A stretch of 59,594 nucleotides of DNA from the NCBI RefSeq assembly GCF_001667315.1, contig NZ_LZHT01000116.1:1-59594 (forward strand). The letters are read 5' to 3'. The position numbers and the translations under genes are program-made. Source of the DNA: Mycobacterium sp. 852002-10029_SCH5224772 (GTDB taxonomy: Bacteria > Actinomycetota > Actinomycetes > Mycobacteriales > Mycobacteriaceae). Each line of letters opens with the position of its first letter. Position 1 is the stretch's first letter. A model generated the notes under the pieces. The model saw only the letters and a list, made by a program, of their open reading frames with translations. It made no database searches and had not been told where the DNA came from. Shown in pieces: positions 30,731 to 39,640 of this stretch.

Positions 30731-32035
30731 GTGGACAGTGATGGCACCATTGGTGATGTGACCACCCACCAGCTGCCTCACCAGGTGCCACCACACCCGC
30801 CGGCGCATCACCGGCAGCAGCGTAGTTTCGCGCAGTCGTCGAAGCTTCAGGACGTCCTGTACGAGATCCGCGGACCGGTGCATCAGCAGGCCGCGCGGCT
30901 GGAGGCCGAAGGACACCGCATCCTCAAGCTCAACATCGGCAACCCGGCGCCGTTCGGCTTCGAGGCGCCCGACGTGATCATGCGCGACATGATCCAGGCC
31001 CTGCCGTACGCCCAGGGCTACTCCGACTCGCAGGGCATCCTGCCCGCGCGGCGGGCCGTGGTCACCCGCTACGAGTTGGTCGACGGATTCCCCCGCTTCG
31101 ACGTCGACGACGTCTACCTGGGCAACGGGTGCTCCGAGCTGATCACGATGACGCTGCAGGCCCTGCTCGACAACGGCGACGAGGTGCTGATCCCGTCGCC
31201 CGACTACCCGCTGTGGACGGCGTCGACCTCACTGGCGGGCGGCACCCCGGTGCATTACCTGTGCGACGAGACGCAGGGCTGGCAGCCCGACATCGCCGAC
31301 CTGGAGTCGAAGATCACCGACCGCACCAAGGCACTGGTCGTGATCAACCCGAACAATCCGACCGGCGCGGTCTACACCAGCGAAGTCCTCACCCAGATCG
31401 TCGAACTGGCGCGCAAGCACGAGCTGCTGCTGCTCGCCGACGAGATCTACGACAAGATCCTGTACGGCGACGCCACCCACATCAACCTGGCCTCGCTGGC
31501 GCCGGACATGCTGTGCCTGACCTTCAACGGCCTGTCGAAGGCCTACCGGGTGGCCGGTTATCGGGCCGGCTGGCTGGCGATCACCGGGCCCAAGGACCAC
31601 GCCAGCAGCTTCATCGAGGGGATCAACCTGCTGGCCAACATGCGGCTGTGCCCCAATGTCCCGGCACAGCATGCGATCCAGGTCGCCCTGGGCGGCTACC
31701 AGAGCATCGACGACCTGGTCCTGCCCGGCGGCCGGCTGCTCGAGCAGCGCGACGTCGCCTGGACCAAGCTCAACGAGATTCCGGGGGTGTCCTGCGTCAA
31801 GCCGGACGGTGCGCTCTACGCCTTCCCGCGACTGGACCCCGAGGTCTACGACATCGACGACGACGAGCAGCTCGTCCTCGACCTGCTGCTGCAGGAGAAG
31901 ATTCTGGTCACCCAGGGCACCGGCTTCAATTGGCCCGCACCGGATCACCTGCGCATCGTGACCCTACCGTGGGCCCGCGATCTGGCGGCCGCGATCGAGC
32001 GGCTGGGCAACTTCCTCGTCGGCTATCGCCAGTAA
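30731..32035 (+). CDS. aspC: PLP-dependent aminotransferase AspC (alanine/aspartate type)
   Basis: A class I aminotransferase of 434 residues (or 425 from the second GTG at 30758). Key elements: LKLNIGNPAPFGFEAP, NNPTGAVY, LADEIYDKILYGD and the Schiff-base lysine in FNGLSKAYRVAGYRAGW, with an Arg for the substrate carboxylate near the C-terminus (HLRIVTLPW). Length and the neighbouring Fe-S reductase match Rv0337c, which handles alanine, glutamate and valine in M. tuberculosis. The first 30 residues are His/Pro/Gln-rich and not conserved, so the later start is plausible. Confidence 0.92.
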   Translation: MDSDGTIGDVTTHQLPHQVPPHPPAHHRQQRSFAQSSKLQDVLYEIRGPVHQQAARLEAEGHRILKLNIGNPAPFGFEAPDVIMRDMIQALPYAQGYSDSQGILPARRAVVTRYELVDGFPRFDVDDVYLGNGCSELITMTLQALLDNGDEVLIPSPDYPLWTASTSLAGGTPVHYLCDETQGWQPDIADLESKITDRTKALVVINPNNPTGAVYTSEVLTQIVELARKHELLLLADEIYDKILYGDATHINLASLAPDMLCLTFNGLSKAYRVAGYRAGWLAITGPKDHASSFIEGINLLANMRLCPNVPAQHAIQVALGGYQSIDDLVLPGGRLLEQRDVAWTKLNEIPGVSCVKPDGALYAFPRLDPEVYDIDDDEQLVLDLLLQEKILVTQGTGFNWPAPDHLRIVTLPWARDLAAAIERLGNFLVGYRQ

Positions 32036-32067
32036 GCGTCCAGGAAACCGCCTCTACGGTGGAGCGG

Positions 32068-33333
32068 GTGACGCACTCCCACTCGCACAGCATGCCGCCG
32101 GGTCCGTCGGGCGTTGATCCGTTGCCCGCCAGGATCGTTGTCGGGCTGCTGGTCGCGATCGGCGTGGCCGTGGCCGTCGGCGCGATACTGCTGTGGCCCA
32201 GTCGGCAGCGCGTCGACATTCCGATGCCACTGCAGAGCGCGTCCGGCGGCGCCGTGAGCACGCAGGCCGGGCACGTGCTTTCCAGCGGGCTGGGCGACTG
32301 CGGCAGCCCGTCGGTCAGTCAGGTCCTCACCGGCCCCCCGGAGCCCGCCGCACCGGGCGCCGGACGCTGCGTGTTGACCCAGGTCGCCATCGATTCGGGG
32401 CCGAACGCGGGGGCCAACACGCTGCTGGAGTCCTCCCCCGGCCCCGGCCAGCCGAAATTCGCGGTGGGCGACCACATTCGGGTCGTGCGCCAGGTCGACG
32501 ATCAGGGCGCCACCAGCTACGCGTTCTACGACTTCGAACGGGGCTGGGCGCTGGGCGGTTTGGCGATCGCGTTCGCGGTGGTGATCGTGGCCGTGGCGCG
32601 CTGGCGCGGGCTGCTCGCGCTGGTGGGCATCGTGGTCGCCTTCGTGGTGCTGGTCCTGTTCCTGCTGCCGGCGTTGCGCGACGGGGCGCCCGCGGTCCCG
32701 GTGGCGCTGGTGGCGTCGGCGGCGATCCTCTACGCGGTCATCTACCTGGCCCATGGGGTCAGCCTGCGGACCAGCGCCGCGCTGCTGGGCACCCTGTCGG
32801 CACTGCTGCTTGCCGCCGGATTATCTTGGGCGGCAATAGAACTCGCGCACCTGACCGGACTATCGGATGAACAGAACACCACCGTCAGCGCGTACCTGGG
32901 CAATGTGTCGATCGGCGGACTGCTGCTGGCCGGCTTCATCATCGGGTCGCTGGGCGTGCTCAACGATGTCACGGTGACCCAATCCTCGACGGTGTTCGAG
33001 CTGGCCCGCCTCGGCGGCTCGCGGCGGGCGATCTTTTTGGGCGCCATCCGGGTGGGTCGCGATCACATCGCCAGCACGGTCTACACGCTGGTGCTGGCCT
33101 ATGCCGGGAGTTCGCTGCCGCTGCTATTGCTGTTCAGCGTCGCCAACCGCTCGTTGACGGACGTGCTGACCGGCGAGAGCGTGGCCATCGAGATCGCCCG
33201 CTCGGCGGTGGGTGGGATGGCGTTGGCGCTGTCGGTTCCGCTGACGACGGCGATCGCGGCGGCGCTGGCCAAGCCTAGTGAAACCGGCTCCGCTCCAACA
33301 GATTCAGCAAATAGGAGCCATACCCGGACTTGA
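32068..33333 (+). CDS. YibE/F-like multi-pass membrane protein
   Basis: About 421 residues. A His-rich N-terminus (MTHSHSHSMPPG) precedes helix 1 (about 24-46). A periplasmic domain (about 50-155) follows with VGDHIRVVRQVDDQG and an OB-like strand pattern, then seven or so helices with the YibE/F signature GFIIGSLGVLNDVTVTQSSTV. The family is predicted to transport a solute, but none is established. The GTG at 32068 was chosen because it follows the AspC stop by 32 bp and has GGAGCGG just upstream; GTG 32059 is possible. The 3' end overlaps the converging rmlA by 59 bp. Confidence 0.83.
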   Translation: MTHSHSHSMPPGPSGVDPLPARIVVGLLVAIGVAVAVGAILLWPSRQRVDIPMPLQSASGGAVSTQAGHVLSSGLGDCGSPSVSQVLTGPPEPAAPGAGRCVLTQVAIDSGPNAGANTLLESSPGPGQPKFAVGDHIRVVRQVDDQGATSYAFYDFERGWALGGLAIAFAVVIVAVARWRGLLALVGIVVAFVVLVLFLLPALRDGAPAVPVALVASAAILYAVIYLAHGVSLRTSAALLGTLSALLLAAGLSWAAIELAHLTGLSDEQNTTVSAYLGNVSIGGLLLAGFIIGSLGVLNDVTVTQSSTVFELARLGGSRRAIFLGAIRVGRDHIASTVYTLVLAYAGSSLPLLLLFSVANRSLTDVLTGESVAIEIARSAVGGMALALSVPLTTAIAAALAKPSETGSAPTDSANRSHTRT

Positions 33334-34150
33334 GCAGGCTGTGCGCCCGGTCAGCCAGCTGCTGGTCGGTGATCCAGCCCCGCTGCCACGCCACCTCCTC
33401 GGGCACGCTGACCTTGAGGCCTTGCCGCCGTTCCAGCGTGCGGACGAAGTCGCTGGCGTCCAGCAGCGAGTCGAAGGTGCCGGTGTCCAGCCAGGCCGTT
33501 CCGCGGGCCATCACCTCCACCGAGAGCCGGCCCCGGTTGAGATAGATCTGGTTGACCTCGGTGATCTCGTATTCGCCGCGCGCCGATTTCTTGAGGCCCT
33601 TGGCGATTTCGATCACGTCGTTGTCATAGAAGTACAGTCCCGGAACCGCGTAGTTGGATTTCGGTGTCTGGGGTTTCTCTTCCAGGGACAGCGCCCGGCC
33701 GTCGTCGCTGAATTCGACCACACCGTACGCCGACGGGTTGGCCACCCAGTAGGCGAAAACCGCTCCCCCGGTGATGGTTTGGAATCGGCTCAAGCTGGTG
33801 CCCAGCCCGGGGCCGTAGAAGATGTTGTCTCCCAACACCAGAGCCACCGACTCGTTGCCGATGTGGTCGGCACCGAGGACGAACGCCTGGGCCAGACCGT
33901 CGGGCCGGTCCTGCGTCACGTAGGTGATGTTGACGCCGAACTGCGAGCCGTCGCCCAGGAGTCGCTGAAATCCGGGCGCGTCATGGGGGGTGGTGATCAC
34001 CAGGATGTCGCGAATTCCGGCCATCATCAGGGTGGACAGCGGGTAGTAGACCATCGGCTTGTCGTAGACCGGCAACAACTGCTTGCTGATGCCCGTGGTG
34101 ATCGGATGCAGGCGGGTGCCCGACCCGCCGGCCAAGATGATTCCGCGCAT
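33275..34150 (-). CDS. rmlA: Glucose-1-phosphate thymidylyltransferase
   Basis: First enzyme of dTDP-L-rhamnose synthesis, which supplies the rhamnosyl linker joining arabinogalactan to peptidoglycan. The 291 residues include the nucleotidyltransferase signature MRGIILAGGSGTRLHPIT and the NYAVPGLYFYDNDVI and GTAWLDTGTFDSL segments typical of RmlA. Matches Rv0334. It lies 23 bp before the Rv0333-like gene and overlaps the end of the YibE/F-like gene on the other strand. Confidence 0.97.
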   Translation of the reverse strand: MRGIILAGGSGTRLHPITTGISKQLLPVYDKPMVYYPLSTLMMAGIRDILVITTPHDAPGFQRLLGDGSQFGVNITYVTQDRPDGLAQAFVLGADHIGNESVALVLGDNIFYGPGLGTSLSRFQTITGGAVFAYWVANPSAYGVVEFSDDGRALSLEEKPQTPKSNYAVPGLYFYDNDVIEIAKGLKKSARGEYEITEVNQIYLNRGRLSVEVMARGTAWLDTGTFDSLLDASDFVRTLERRQGLKVSVPEEVAWQRGWITDQQLADRAHSLLKSGYGSYLLNLLERSRFH

Positions 34151-34173
34151 GAATAGCTCCTACTGCCTGGGTC

Positions 34174-34548
34174 CTAGTCGACGGCGTCGGATTCGGTGAG
34201 CTCGGTGGCCGCCAGCGCCGACGCCAGGCTGTCGTGCCGGAATACGGAGGTGACGTGGTCGTGGACCACCCGGAACGTCAGCGCGGGGTTGGTGGCGGCC
34301 GCCGGATCGCCGGAGCCGCTGGGCTTTTGTTCGACGGCCACGACGCCGTCGTGCACATACATTCGGCCGAGCTCGGTGGCCGACCGGTGCGAGGCGGCCC
34401 AGGTGCGCAGCGCCTCGTGGCCCTGCGCTGCTCCGTGCGCGTCACCCATCTCGATGTCGTCGCTGGACAAGGACGCCAAGGTATCGATGTCCGCGGCGTT
34501 GAGGGCGTCGTGCCATGCCAGAACGGTGGCGATCTCCGATGTGGTCAT
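34174..34548 (-). CDS. SnoaL/NTF2-like small protein (Rv0333-like)
   Basis: A 124-residue alpha+beta barrel protein. The pattern VLAWHDALNAADIDTLASLSSDDIEMGD is typical of SnoaL-like folds, whose members are small hydrolases, isomerases or ligand-binding domains. The frame is open well upstream, but the ATG at 34548 starts at the natural fold boundary and gives exactly the length of Rv0333. It sits between the Rv0332-like gene and rmlA, all on the minus strand and closely spaced. Substrate unknown. Confidence 0.8.
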   Translation of the reverse strand: MTTSEIATVLAWHDALNAADIDTLASLSSDDIEMGDAHGAAQGHEALRTWAASHRSATELGRMYVHDGVVAVEQKPSGSGDPAAATNPALTFRVVHDHVTSVFRHDSLASALAATELTESDAVD

Positions 34549-34577
34549 GGTGTGCAAATTACCGTGCGGCCCCGCGG

Positions 34578-35333
34578 CTAGAGGGGCGTACGGTCCAACC
34601 AGCGTTCCCACACGGCTTCGTCGCCGAACAGTGCGACGCCCGTGTCGGCGAGCGGCCGCCTGCGCAGCATTGCCAGCAGCAGCTCCGTGGCGCCACCCCG
34701 CAACGCGGCGCTGCCCTTGCCGTGCTCGTGCGACCAGGTGATCCGCCTCTGGTCGACGGCGGCCGTCCACTCGCCGGCGTCGCCGAGGCCGGGATCGGTG
34801 GCGTGCAGGTGCAGGGTGGTGCCGTCCTCGAGCGGCAGCGGCGCATCCCGGCTGCCCGCCTGGATCGCGATCCACTCCAGCCATTCGCTGATGCCGTCGG
34901 CCGCGACGTCGGGTTCGAGGGTGAAATCGACGCCCAGCGCGATCGCGGCGTCGGCCCGATGCACGGTCACCTCGTGCAGCCGGCGCCGGATCCACCAGTT
35001 CGCCGGGCGCGGCCCGAGGAACGTCCAGACCGGCGTCTCGACCCCGGTGAGCTCCACGGCGTCGACCAGCCGCCGAGCGCCGCCCTGGAGCCAGGAGATC
35101 GCGTCGGCGGGATCGGGCGGCGGCTTGCCGCCGTCCACCGTGCGGGGGTCGACGTAGTCCTCGAGCCGATCGCGCACGATCTGGGCCGCCCAGCGGTCCC
35201 CCCGGCCGACGTGGCGGAACAGTTGCCGCAGCGTCCACTCCGGGCAGGTGGGCACCGGCGTGGACTCGTCGACCCCGTCGAACAGCTCCGCGAAAGCCCG
35301 GTTCTCGTCGAGGAATGCGCCGGCATAGTCCAC
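34578..35333 (-). CDS. DinB/maleylpyruvate-isomerase-fold protein (Rv0332-like)
   Basis: A 251-residue protein with the mycothiol-dependent maleylpyruvate isomerase N-terminal (DinB-like) four-helix domain. PVPTCPEWTLRQLFRHVGRGD carries the first metal-ligand His, and RRRLHEVTVHRADAAIALG the second His pair. A C-terminal domain (about 165-250) follows. Members act as mycothiol-dependent thiol transferases or isomerases; the reaction here is unknown. GTG at 35333 chosen because it starts VDYAGAFLDENRAF, the usual family beginning. Confidence 0.8.
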   Translation of the reverse strand: MDYAGAFLDENRAFAELFDGVDESTPVPTCPEWTLRQLFRHVGRGDRWAAQIVRDRLEDYVDPRTVDGGKPPPDPADAISWLQGGARRLVDAVELTGVETPVWTFLGPRPANWWIRRRLHEVTVHRADAAIALGVDFTLEPDVAADGISEWLEWIAIQAGSRDAPLPLEDGTTLHLHATDPGLGDAGEWTAAVDQRRITWSHEHGKGSAALRGGATELLLAMLRRRPLADTGVALFGDEAVWERWLDRTPL

Positions 35334-35377
35334 GCCGGTCAGGCTACTCGCCGGGGTTTTGGGCCCGCCCGCCGTCA

Positions 35378-36703
35378 CTACGGTCGCGGCGCGCCGAGCC
35401 GATACACCCGCCAGCCGGCCCGCTGCCAGCGGGCGACGTCCAGGCAGTTGCGGCCGTCGACGATGACGCGGGCCCGCACCCCGCCGGCCAGATCGTCGGG
35501 GTCGAGCTCGACGAATTGCCGCCACTCGGTGAGCACCAGCACGGCATCGGCGCGCTCGCAGGCCTCTTCGACCGAGACCGCATAGTTCAGCGTCGGGAAC
35601 AGCCGCTGCGCGTTGTCCAGGGCCTTGGGGTCATAGACGTTGACCGCGGCGCCGTTGAGCTGTAGCTGCCCCGCGACGTTGAGCGCGGGTGAGTCGCGGA
35701 CATCGTCGGATTCGGGTTTGAACGCCGCGCCGAGCACCGCGACGTTGGCGCCCAGCAGTGAACCGCCGCATGCCGCGCTGGCCAGTTCCACCATCCTGGT
35801 GCGGCGGCGCATGTTGATGCTGTCCACCTCGCGCAGGAACGTCAGCGCTTGGTCGGCTCCCAGCTCCCCGGCGCGCGCCATGAACGCGCGGATGTCCTTG
35901 GGCAGGCAGCCGCCGCCGAAACCCAAGCCGGCGTTGAGGAATTGGCGCCCGATCCGGGAATCGTATCCGAGCGCATCGGCCAGCAGGCTGACGTCGGCCC
36001 CGGCGGCCTCGCATACCTCGGAAATGGCGTTGATGAACGAAATCTTGGTCGCCAGAAAGGCATTGGCGGAAACCTTGACCAGCTCCGCGGTTTGCAGATC
36101 TGTCACGAGGAACGGCACCCGCGCGTCCAGCAGCGGCCCGTACAGCTCACGCACCGCGGCCTCGGCGCGCACCGAATCCTGCTGGACCCCAAGCACAATG
36201 CGGTCCGGACACAGTGTGTCCTGCACGGCGTAGCCTTCACGCAGAAACTCCGGATTCCAGGCGATTTCGACGTCGACGCCCCGCGGCGCCAGCGCGGCGG
36301 CGCGCTGGGTCAACTCGGCCGCGGTGCCCACCGGAACCGTCGATTTGCCGACCAGCACCGCCGACGTCGTCAGCCGCGGCACCAACTCGTCGATGACGGC
36401 GTAGACGTGGCGTAGATCGGCGCCGTATTCGCCCTTCTTCTGCGGTGTGCCCACGCCCAGGAAGTGCAGGTCGGCGAAGTCAGCGGCCGCGTCGTAGTCG
36501 GTGGTGAACCGCAGGCGCCCCCCAGACAGGTTCTCGTTCAACAGCTTTCGCAGGCCAGGCTCGTAAAAAGGGATGTCACCCCCGGCGAGCTTGGCCACCT
36601 TGCCCGGGTCGATGTCGATCCCGAGGACGTCGTGTCCCAGTGCCGCCATCCCCACCGCGTGGGTGGCGCCGAGGTATCCCGTGCCGAACACGGTGCATCG
36701 CAT
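35378..36703 (-). CDS. udgA: UDP-glucose 6-dehydrogenase
   Basis: NAD-dependent four-electron oxidation of UDP-glucose to UDP-glucuronate. The 441 residues show the Rossmann start CTVFGTGYLGATHAVGMA with acidic GIDID, the GKSTVPVGTA segment, the catalytic cysteine in GFGGGCLPKDIRAF, and a C-terminal UDP-binding domain (LGAAFKPESDDVRDSPAL). Matches Rv0322. In M. tuberculosis dcd precedes it directly; here the three actin-fold genes lie between the two. Confidence 0.95.
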   Translation of the reverse strand: MRCTVFGTGYLGATHAVGMAALGHDVLGIDIDPGKVAKLAGGDIPFYEPGLRKLLNENLSGGRLRFTTDYDAAADFADLHFLGVGTPQKKGEYGADLRHVYAVIDELVPRLTTSAVLVGKSTVPVGTAAELTQRAAALAPRGVDVEIAWNPEFLREGYAVQDTLCPDRIVLGVQQDSVRAEAAVRELYGPLLDARVPFLVTDLQTAELVKVSANAFLATKISFINAISEVCEAAGADVSLLADALGYDSRIGRQFLNAGLGFGGGCLPKDIRAFMARAGELGADQALTFLREVDSINMRRRTRMVELASAACGGSLLGANVAVLGAAFKPESDDVRDSPALNVAGQLQLNGAAVNVYDPKALDNAQRLFPTLNYAVSVEEACERADAVLVLTEWRQFVELDPDDLAGGVRARVIVDGRNCLDVARWQRAGWRVYRLGAPRP

Positions 36704-36799
36704 ACCACTGGTGTAAGCGGCCCCGATGAGCTGACTGCATCGCCGGGCTAAGCGGGAGGCAAACGGCAGATGACGGGTGGCCGCCGCTGCCCCCGCGTA

Positions 36800-38239
36800 T
36801 TAAATCCCGGGGATGCCCGGAATGTTGATGTGCGGGCCACCGCCGCCGAATCCGCCGCGGCCATGGCCGCCGCCGAAGCCGCCGCGCGGCCCGCCGGGGA
36901 AGCCGCCGCCGTCGTGGTCCCCGTGGCCTCCACCGCGGCCGGGTCCCCAGCCGCCGCCGGGCGGTCCACCGATGCCGGGCGGTCCACCGATGCCGGGTAT
37001 CGGCAGCGGGATCGGCACCGGGACGGGTGCCACCTGCGGCGGTGCGGGTGGCGGGGCCGCCGGAACCGGGATCGGCGCCGGCGCCGGGGCCGCTGGGGCG
37101 GGAGCCTCTGGAGCGGGCGCCGGGGCCGGTGCCTTCGGCGCGGGCGCGGGAGCCGCGGGGGCCTGCACGGGAGCCGGAGCCGCGGGCGCCGGAGCGGGCC
37201 GGGTGGGCGCGACGACGACGTTCTCGTTCGGACTGGGCCGCACGTTGGCCGTCGGACGGATGGCGATGGCCAGTGACACGACCAGCGCCACCACGCCGAT
37301 GACGAAGACGGCCGCCACCGCGCTGCCCACCAACTTGAACGAGCTGCGGCCGCGATAGTCCGCGCCGACGAGCTCGGTGGCGGCGGTCTGCGTTCCCGTA
37401 TAGAACTCGTCGGGGTCGTCGGGCACGGCGCTGTACGCCAGGGCATCCGCGCCGGCGTCCTCGGGAGCATCGAAGTAGCCGGGTGCCACGGCGAGCGGGT
37501 TGATCGCCCCGGTGCCCGGGTCCTGCGCGTACGCCAGCGCGGCGGTGGACGACGCGAACAGCGGGGCATGCGCCGACGCCAGGGCCGCGCCGCGGGCCAG
37601 CGCCGTCTCCGGCTCCTCGGCCGCCGTCAACGGAAGGGTCGTCGCCGCCTCCAGCGCGGGCTTGATCAGCGGGACGTCGATGCCGGAGCCGACGACGAAC
37701 ACCGCGTCCGGCCGGCTTTCCATATTCTCCGCGCCGGAGACCATCCGAGTCAGCTCGGCCACCGCCGCCTCGTCATCGTCGGGGAGGACTTGGCGCCGGA
37801 CGTCGGCGATGGATCCGTCGGCGCTGTCGACGATCGCGAGCGTCGCGGTGTCGGGCTCGATGTACAGCAGCGCGGTCTGCGCGTAGTTGGTCCGGTGGCC
37901 GACGGCCTGGGCCAGCGCGGCCGCGGCCAGGAAGGCCGAGACCAGCATCACATTTTCGACCTTGTGGGCGGCGAGCTTGTCGCGCAGCGCGGCCGCCTCG
38001 ACCGGGTCGGTGAACGTGACTCCGGTCGACGCCAGTTGGTAGCCGCCCTCTGCTGCGCCCTGACGCGTCCCCAAGATGGCAGAGACTACCTGGTCGGAGG
38101 CGGTGACAGTTGCTGCATCAGCGGCCGTCGTGACGTCGAAATTGTCTTCATCGACAGTGGCACCGTCGCCGTTTTCCCCCTCGACCAGCACCATCCGGAC
38201 TGCGGTCGGGGCCATCGACACACCAAGTACGGTGTCCAA
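36800..38239 (-). CDS. Actin-fold-like membrane protein, array member 1
   Basis: A 479-residue protein. Residues 1-295 are an actin/Hsp70-like domain recognisable from its pattern (DTVLGVSMAPTAVRMVLVEG, TALLYIEPDTATLAIVD, FVVGSGIDVPLIKPALEAAT), but the phosphate loops are degenerate. One transmembrane helix (about 303-327), a Pro/Ala-rich stretch (PAPAP repeats) and a Gly/His-rich tail ending HINIPGIPGI follow. It starts at a TTG with GGAGGAG upstream. With two paralogues it forms an array between udgA and dcd. The conserved MVSGAENMES and ALARGAALASA segments are shared by all three. Function unknown. Confidence 0.75.
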   Translation of the reverse strand: MDTVLGVSMAPTAVRMVLVEGENGDGATVDEDNFDVTTAADAATVTASDQVVSAILGTRQGAAEGGYQLASTGVTFTDPVEAAALRDKLAAHKVENVMLVSAFLAAAALAQAVGHRTNYAQTALLYIEPDTATLAIVDSADGSIADVRRQVLPDDDEAAVAELTRMVSGAENMESRPDAVFVVGSGIDVPLIKPALEAATTLPLTAAEEPETALARGAALASAHAPLFASSTAALAYAQDPGTGAINPLAVAPGYFDAPEDAGADALAYSAVPDDPDEFYTGTQTAATELVGADYRGRSSFKLVGSAVAAVFVIGVVALVVSLAIAIRPTANVRPSPNENVVVAPTRPAPAPAAPAPVQAPAAPAPAPKAPAPAPAPEAPAPAAPAPAPIPVPAAPPPAPPQVAPVPVPIPLPIPGIGGPPGIGGPPGGGWGPGRGGGHGDHDGGGFPGGPRGGFGGGHGRGGFGGGGPHINIPGIPGI

Positions 38240-38392
38240 AGCTCCTCCAATAGTCGGTTGCTAGCCATTCACGGTGAGGGCGTCGTCGTCGCTAGAAATG
38301 ATGGCGTGCGACATCGCTGAGTCCCCACCGTTATTCCCCTAGTGCCCCGATTTTACGCGTGATCGGCGGTCGGGGGGTGGGCCGGGACCGGG

Positions 38393-39493
38393 CTAAGGGG
38401 CCGGGATTCCGGGGTCCAAGTGGCGTTGCAGCCAGTCGTCCCAGTGTTCGTGGTCGCCGGATTGCGGTGACGGCGCAGCAGGCGACGGCGGTGCTGCGGG
38501 CGTCTCCGCCGCGGAGGCCGAGGGCGGCGGCGGCCCCGGCGGGCCGGCGTTCGGGGGCGGCGGATTCTCCGGAGCGACGACGTTGGTGCTGACGTCCGGT
38601 GGCTGGTCCACGTGCGGGCGGCTGCCGAAGACCAGTGCCAGCGACAACGCCACGAAGCCGGTGACAAAAATGGCCATCACGCCGACGACCGTGGCCACCG
38701 ACTTTCGGCTGTGCCGGTCGCGCGACGGGGTGCTGCGCGCTTCGGGGTCGTGGGCGTACCCGGCCGCCGCGGTCGAGGAAATCCGCGCGGAAGGCATCGT
38801 GATCGTCCGCGGCGCACCCAACCGCGCGTTCGCCGCGGCCAGCGAGGCGCCTCGGGCCAGCGCCATCTCGGGTTCCTCGGGAGTGGTCACCGAGAGCGAC
38901 GTCGCAGCCTCGAGCGTTGGCATGATCAACGGGATGTCCACGTCCGGGCCGACCAGGACCACTCCCTCGGGTTGCGCCCTCATCGATTCGGCGCCCGAGA
39001 CCATCGCGGTCAGCTTCGCCAGCGCGACGTCGTCGCGGCCGGGCAGTGGGTGCCGATGCACGTCGGTGACCGTCCCGTCGGACGTGTCGACGATCGCCAG
39101 GGTCGCGCTGGTGGGCTCGACGAGCAGCAACGCGGTGCGGGCCCAATTGGTCGCGCTGCCCATCGCCTGCGCCAGCGCCGCGGCGGCCATCACCGCCGAG
39201 ACCAGCATCACGTTCTCAATTCTGCGGGCCGCCAACACATCTCGCAGGGCCGCCGCCTTGGCTGGGTCGGTCCAGCTCACCCCGCTCGACTTGAGCTGGT
39301 AGCCGCCCTGTGCCGCGCTGTCGCGGGTGCCGAGAATGGCCGCGACGATGTGATTGGCGGCGGCAGCCGGGGTCGGGTTGCCGACGACGTCGAAGCCGTC
39401 CTGATCGACGGTCACCCCGCCGGCGGCCGCACCTTCGACCAGCACCATGCGGACTGTCTCAGGTGCCATCGACACGCCGAGTACGACTTCCAC
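38393..39493 (-). CDS. Actin-fold-like membrane protein, array member 2
   Basis: A 366-residue paralogue of its neighbours. The domain begins VEVVLGVSMAPETVRMVLVE, with TALLLVEPTSATLAIVDTSD and VLVGPDVDIPLIMPTLEAAT. The transmembrane helix is at about 270-295 (VVGVMAIFVTGFVALSLAL). The tail is short, Pro/Ala-rich and without the Gly/His part, ending WDDWLQRHLDPGIPAP. The GTG at 39493 is preferred because a strong GGAGGAG sits seven bases upstream; the frame stays open for another 28 codons. It is the smallest member and probably closest to the ancestral size. Confidence 0.75.
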   Translation of the reverse strand: MEVVLGVSMAPETVRMVLVEGAAAGGVTVDQDGFDVVGNPTPAAAANHIVAAILGTRDSAAQGGYQLKSSGVSWTDPAKAAALRDVLAARRIENVMLVSAVMAAAALAQAMGSATNWARTALLLVEPTSATLAIVDTSDGTVTDVHRHPLPGRDDVALAKLTAMVSGAESMRAQPEGVVLVGPDVDIPLIMPTLEAATSLSVTTPEEPEMALARGASLAAANARLGAPRTITMPSARISSTAAAGYAHDPEARSTPSRDRHSRKSVATVVGVMAIFVTGFVALSLALVFGSRPHVDQPPDVSTNVVAPENPPPPNAGPPGPPPPSASAAETPAAPPSPAAPSPQSGDHEHWDDWLQRHLDPGIPAP

Positions 39494-39640
39494 CGCTCCT
39501 CCAAATGTCCAACGCGTGGTTGCCGTGCTGTGCCAGGACAGCTGCGCTGGCACCGCATGGGGGCTTCGCGACGCCACCCTAGCGTGCTGCGTTGCCGGTG
39601 CCCGTGGCCGCTTGCTGCAGGGAGGTTCGGCAAATCGAGA

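Noticed and set aside
30731..30757. Fixed choice of the first GTG as the aspC start
   Set aside because: A GTG at 30758 in the same frame is equally possible; the first 30 residues are not conserved in pattern. Reported with both options.
31129..32067. 5' extension of the YibE/F frame inside aspC
   Set aside because: The region is occupied by the well-conserved aminotransferase; the alternative frame is Arg/Ala/Gly/Pro shadow sequence.
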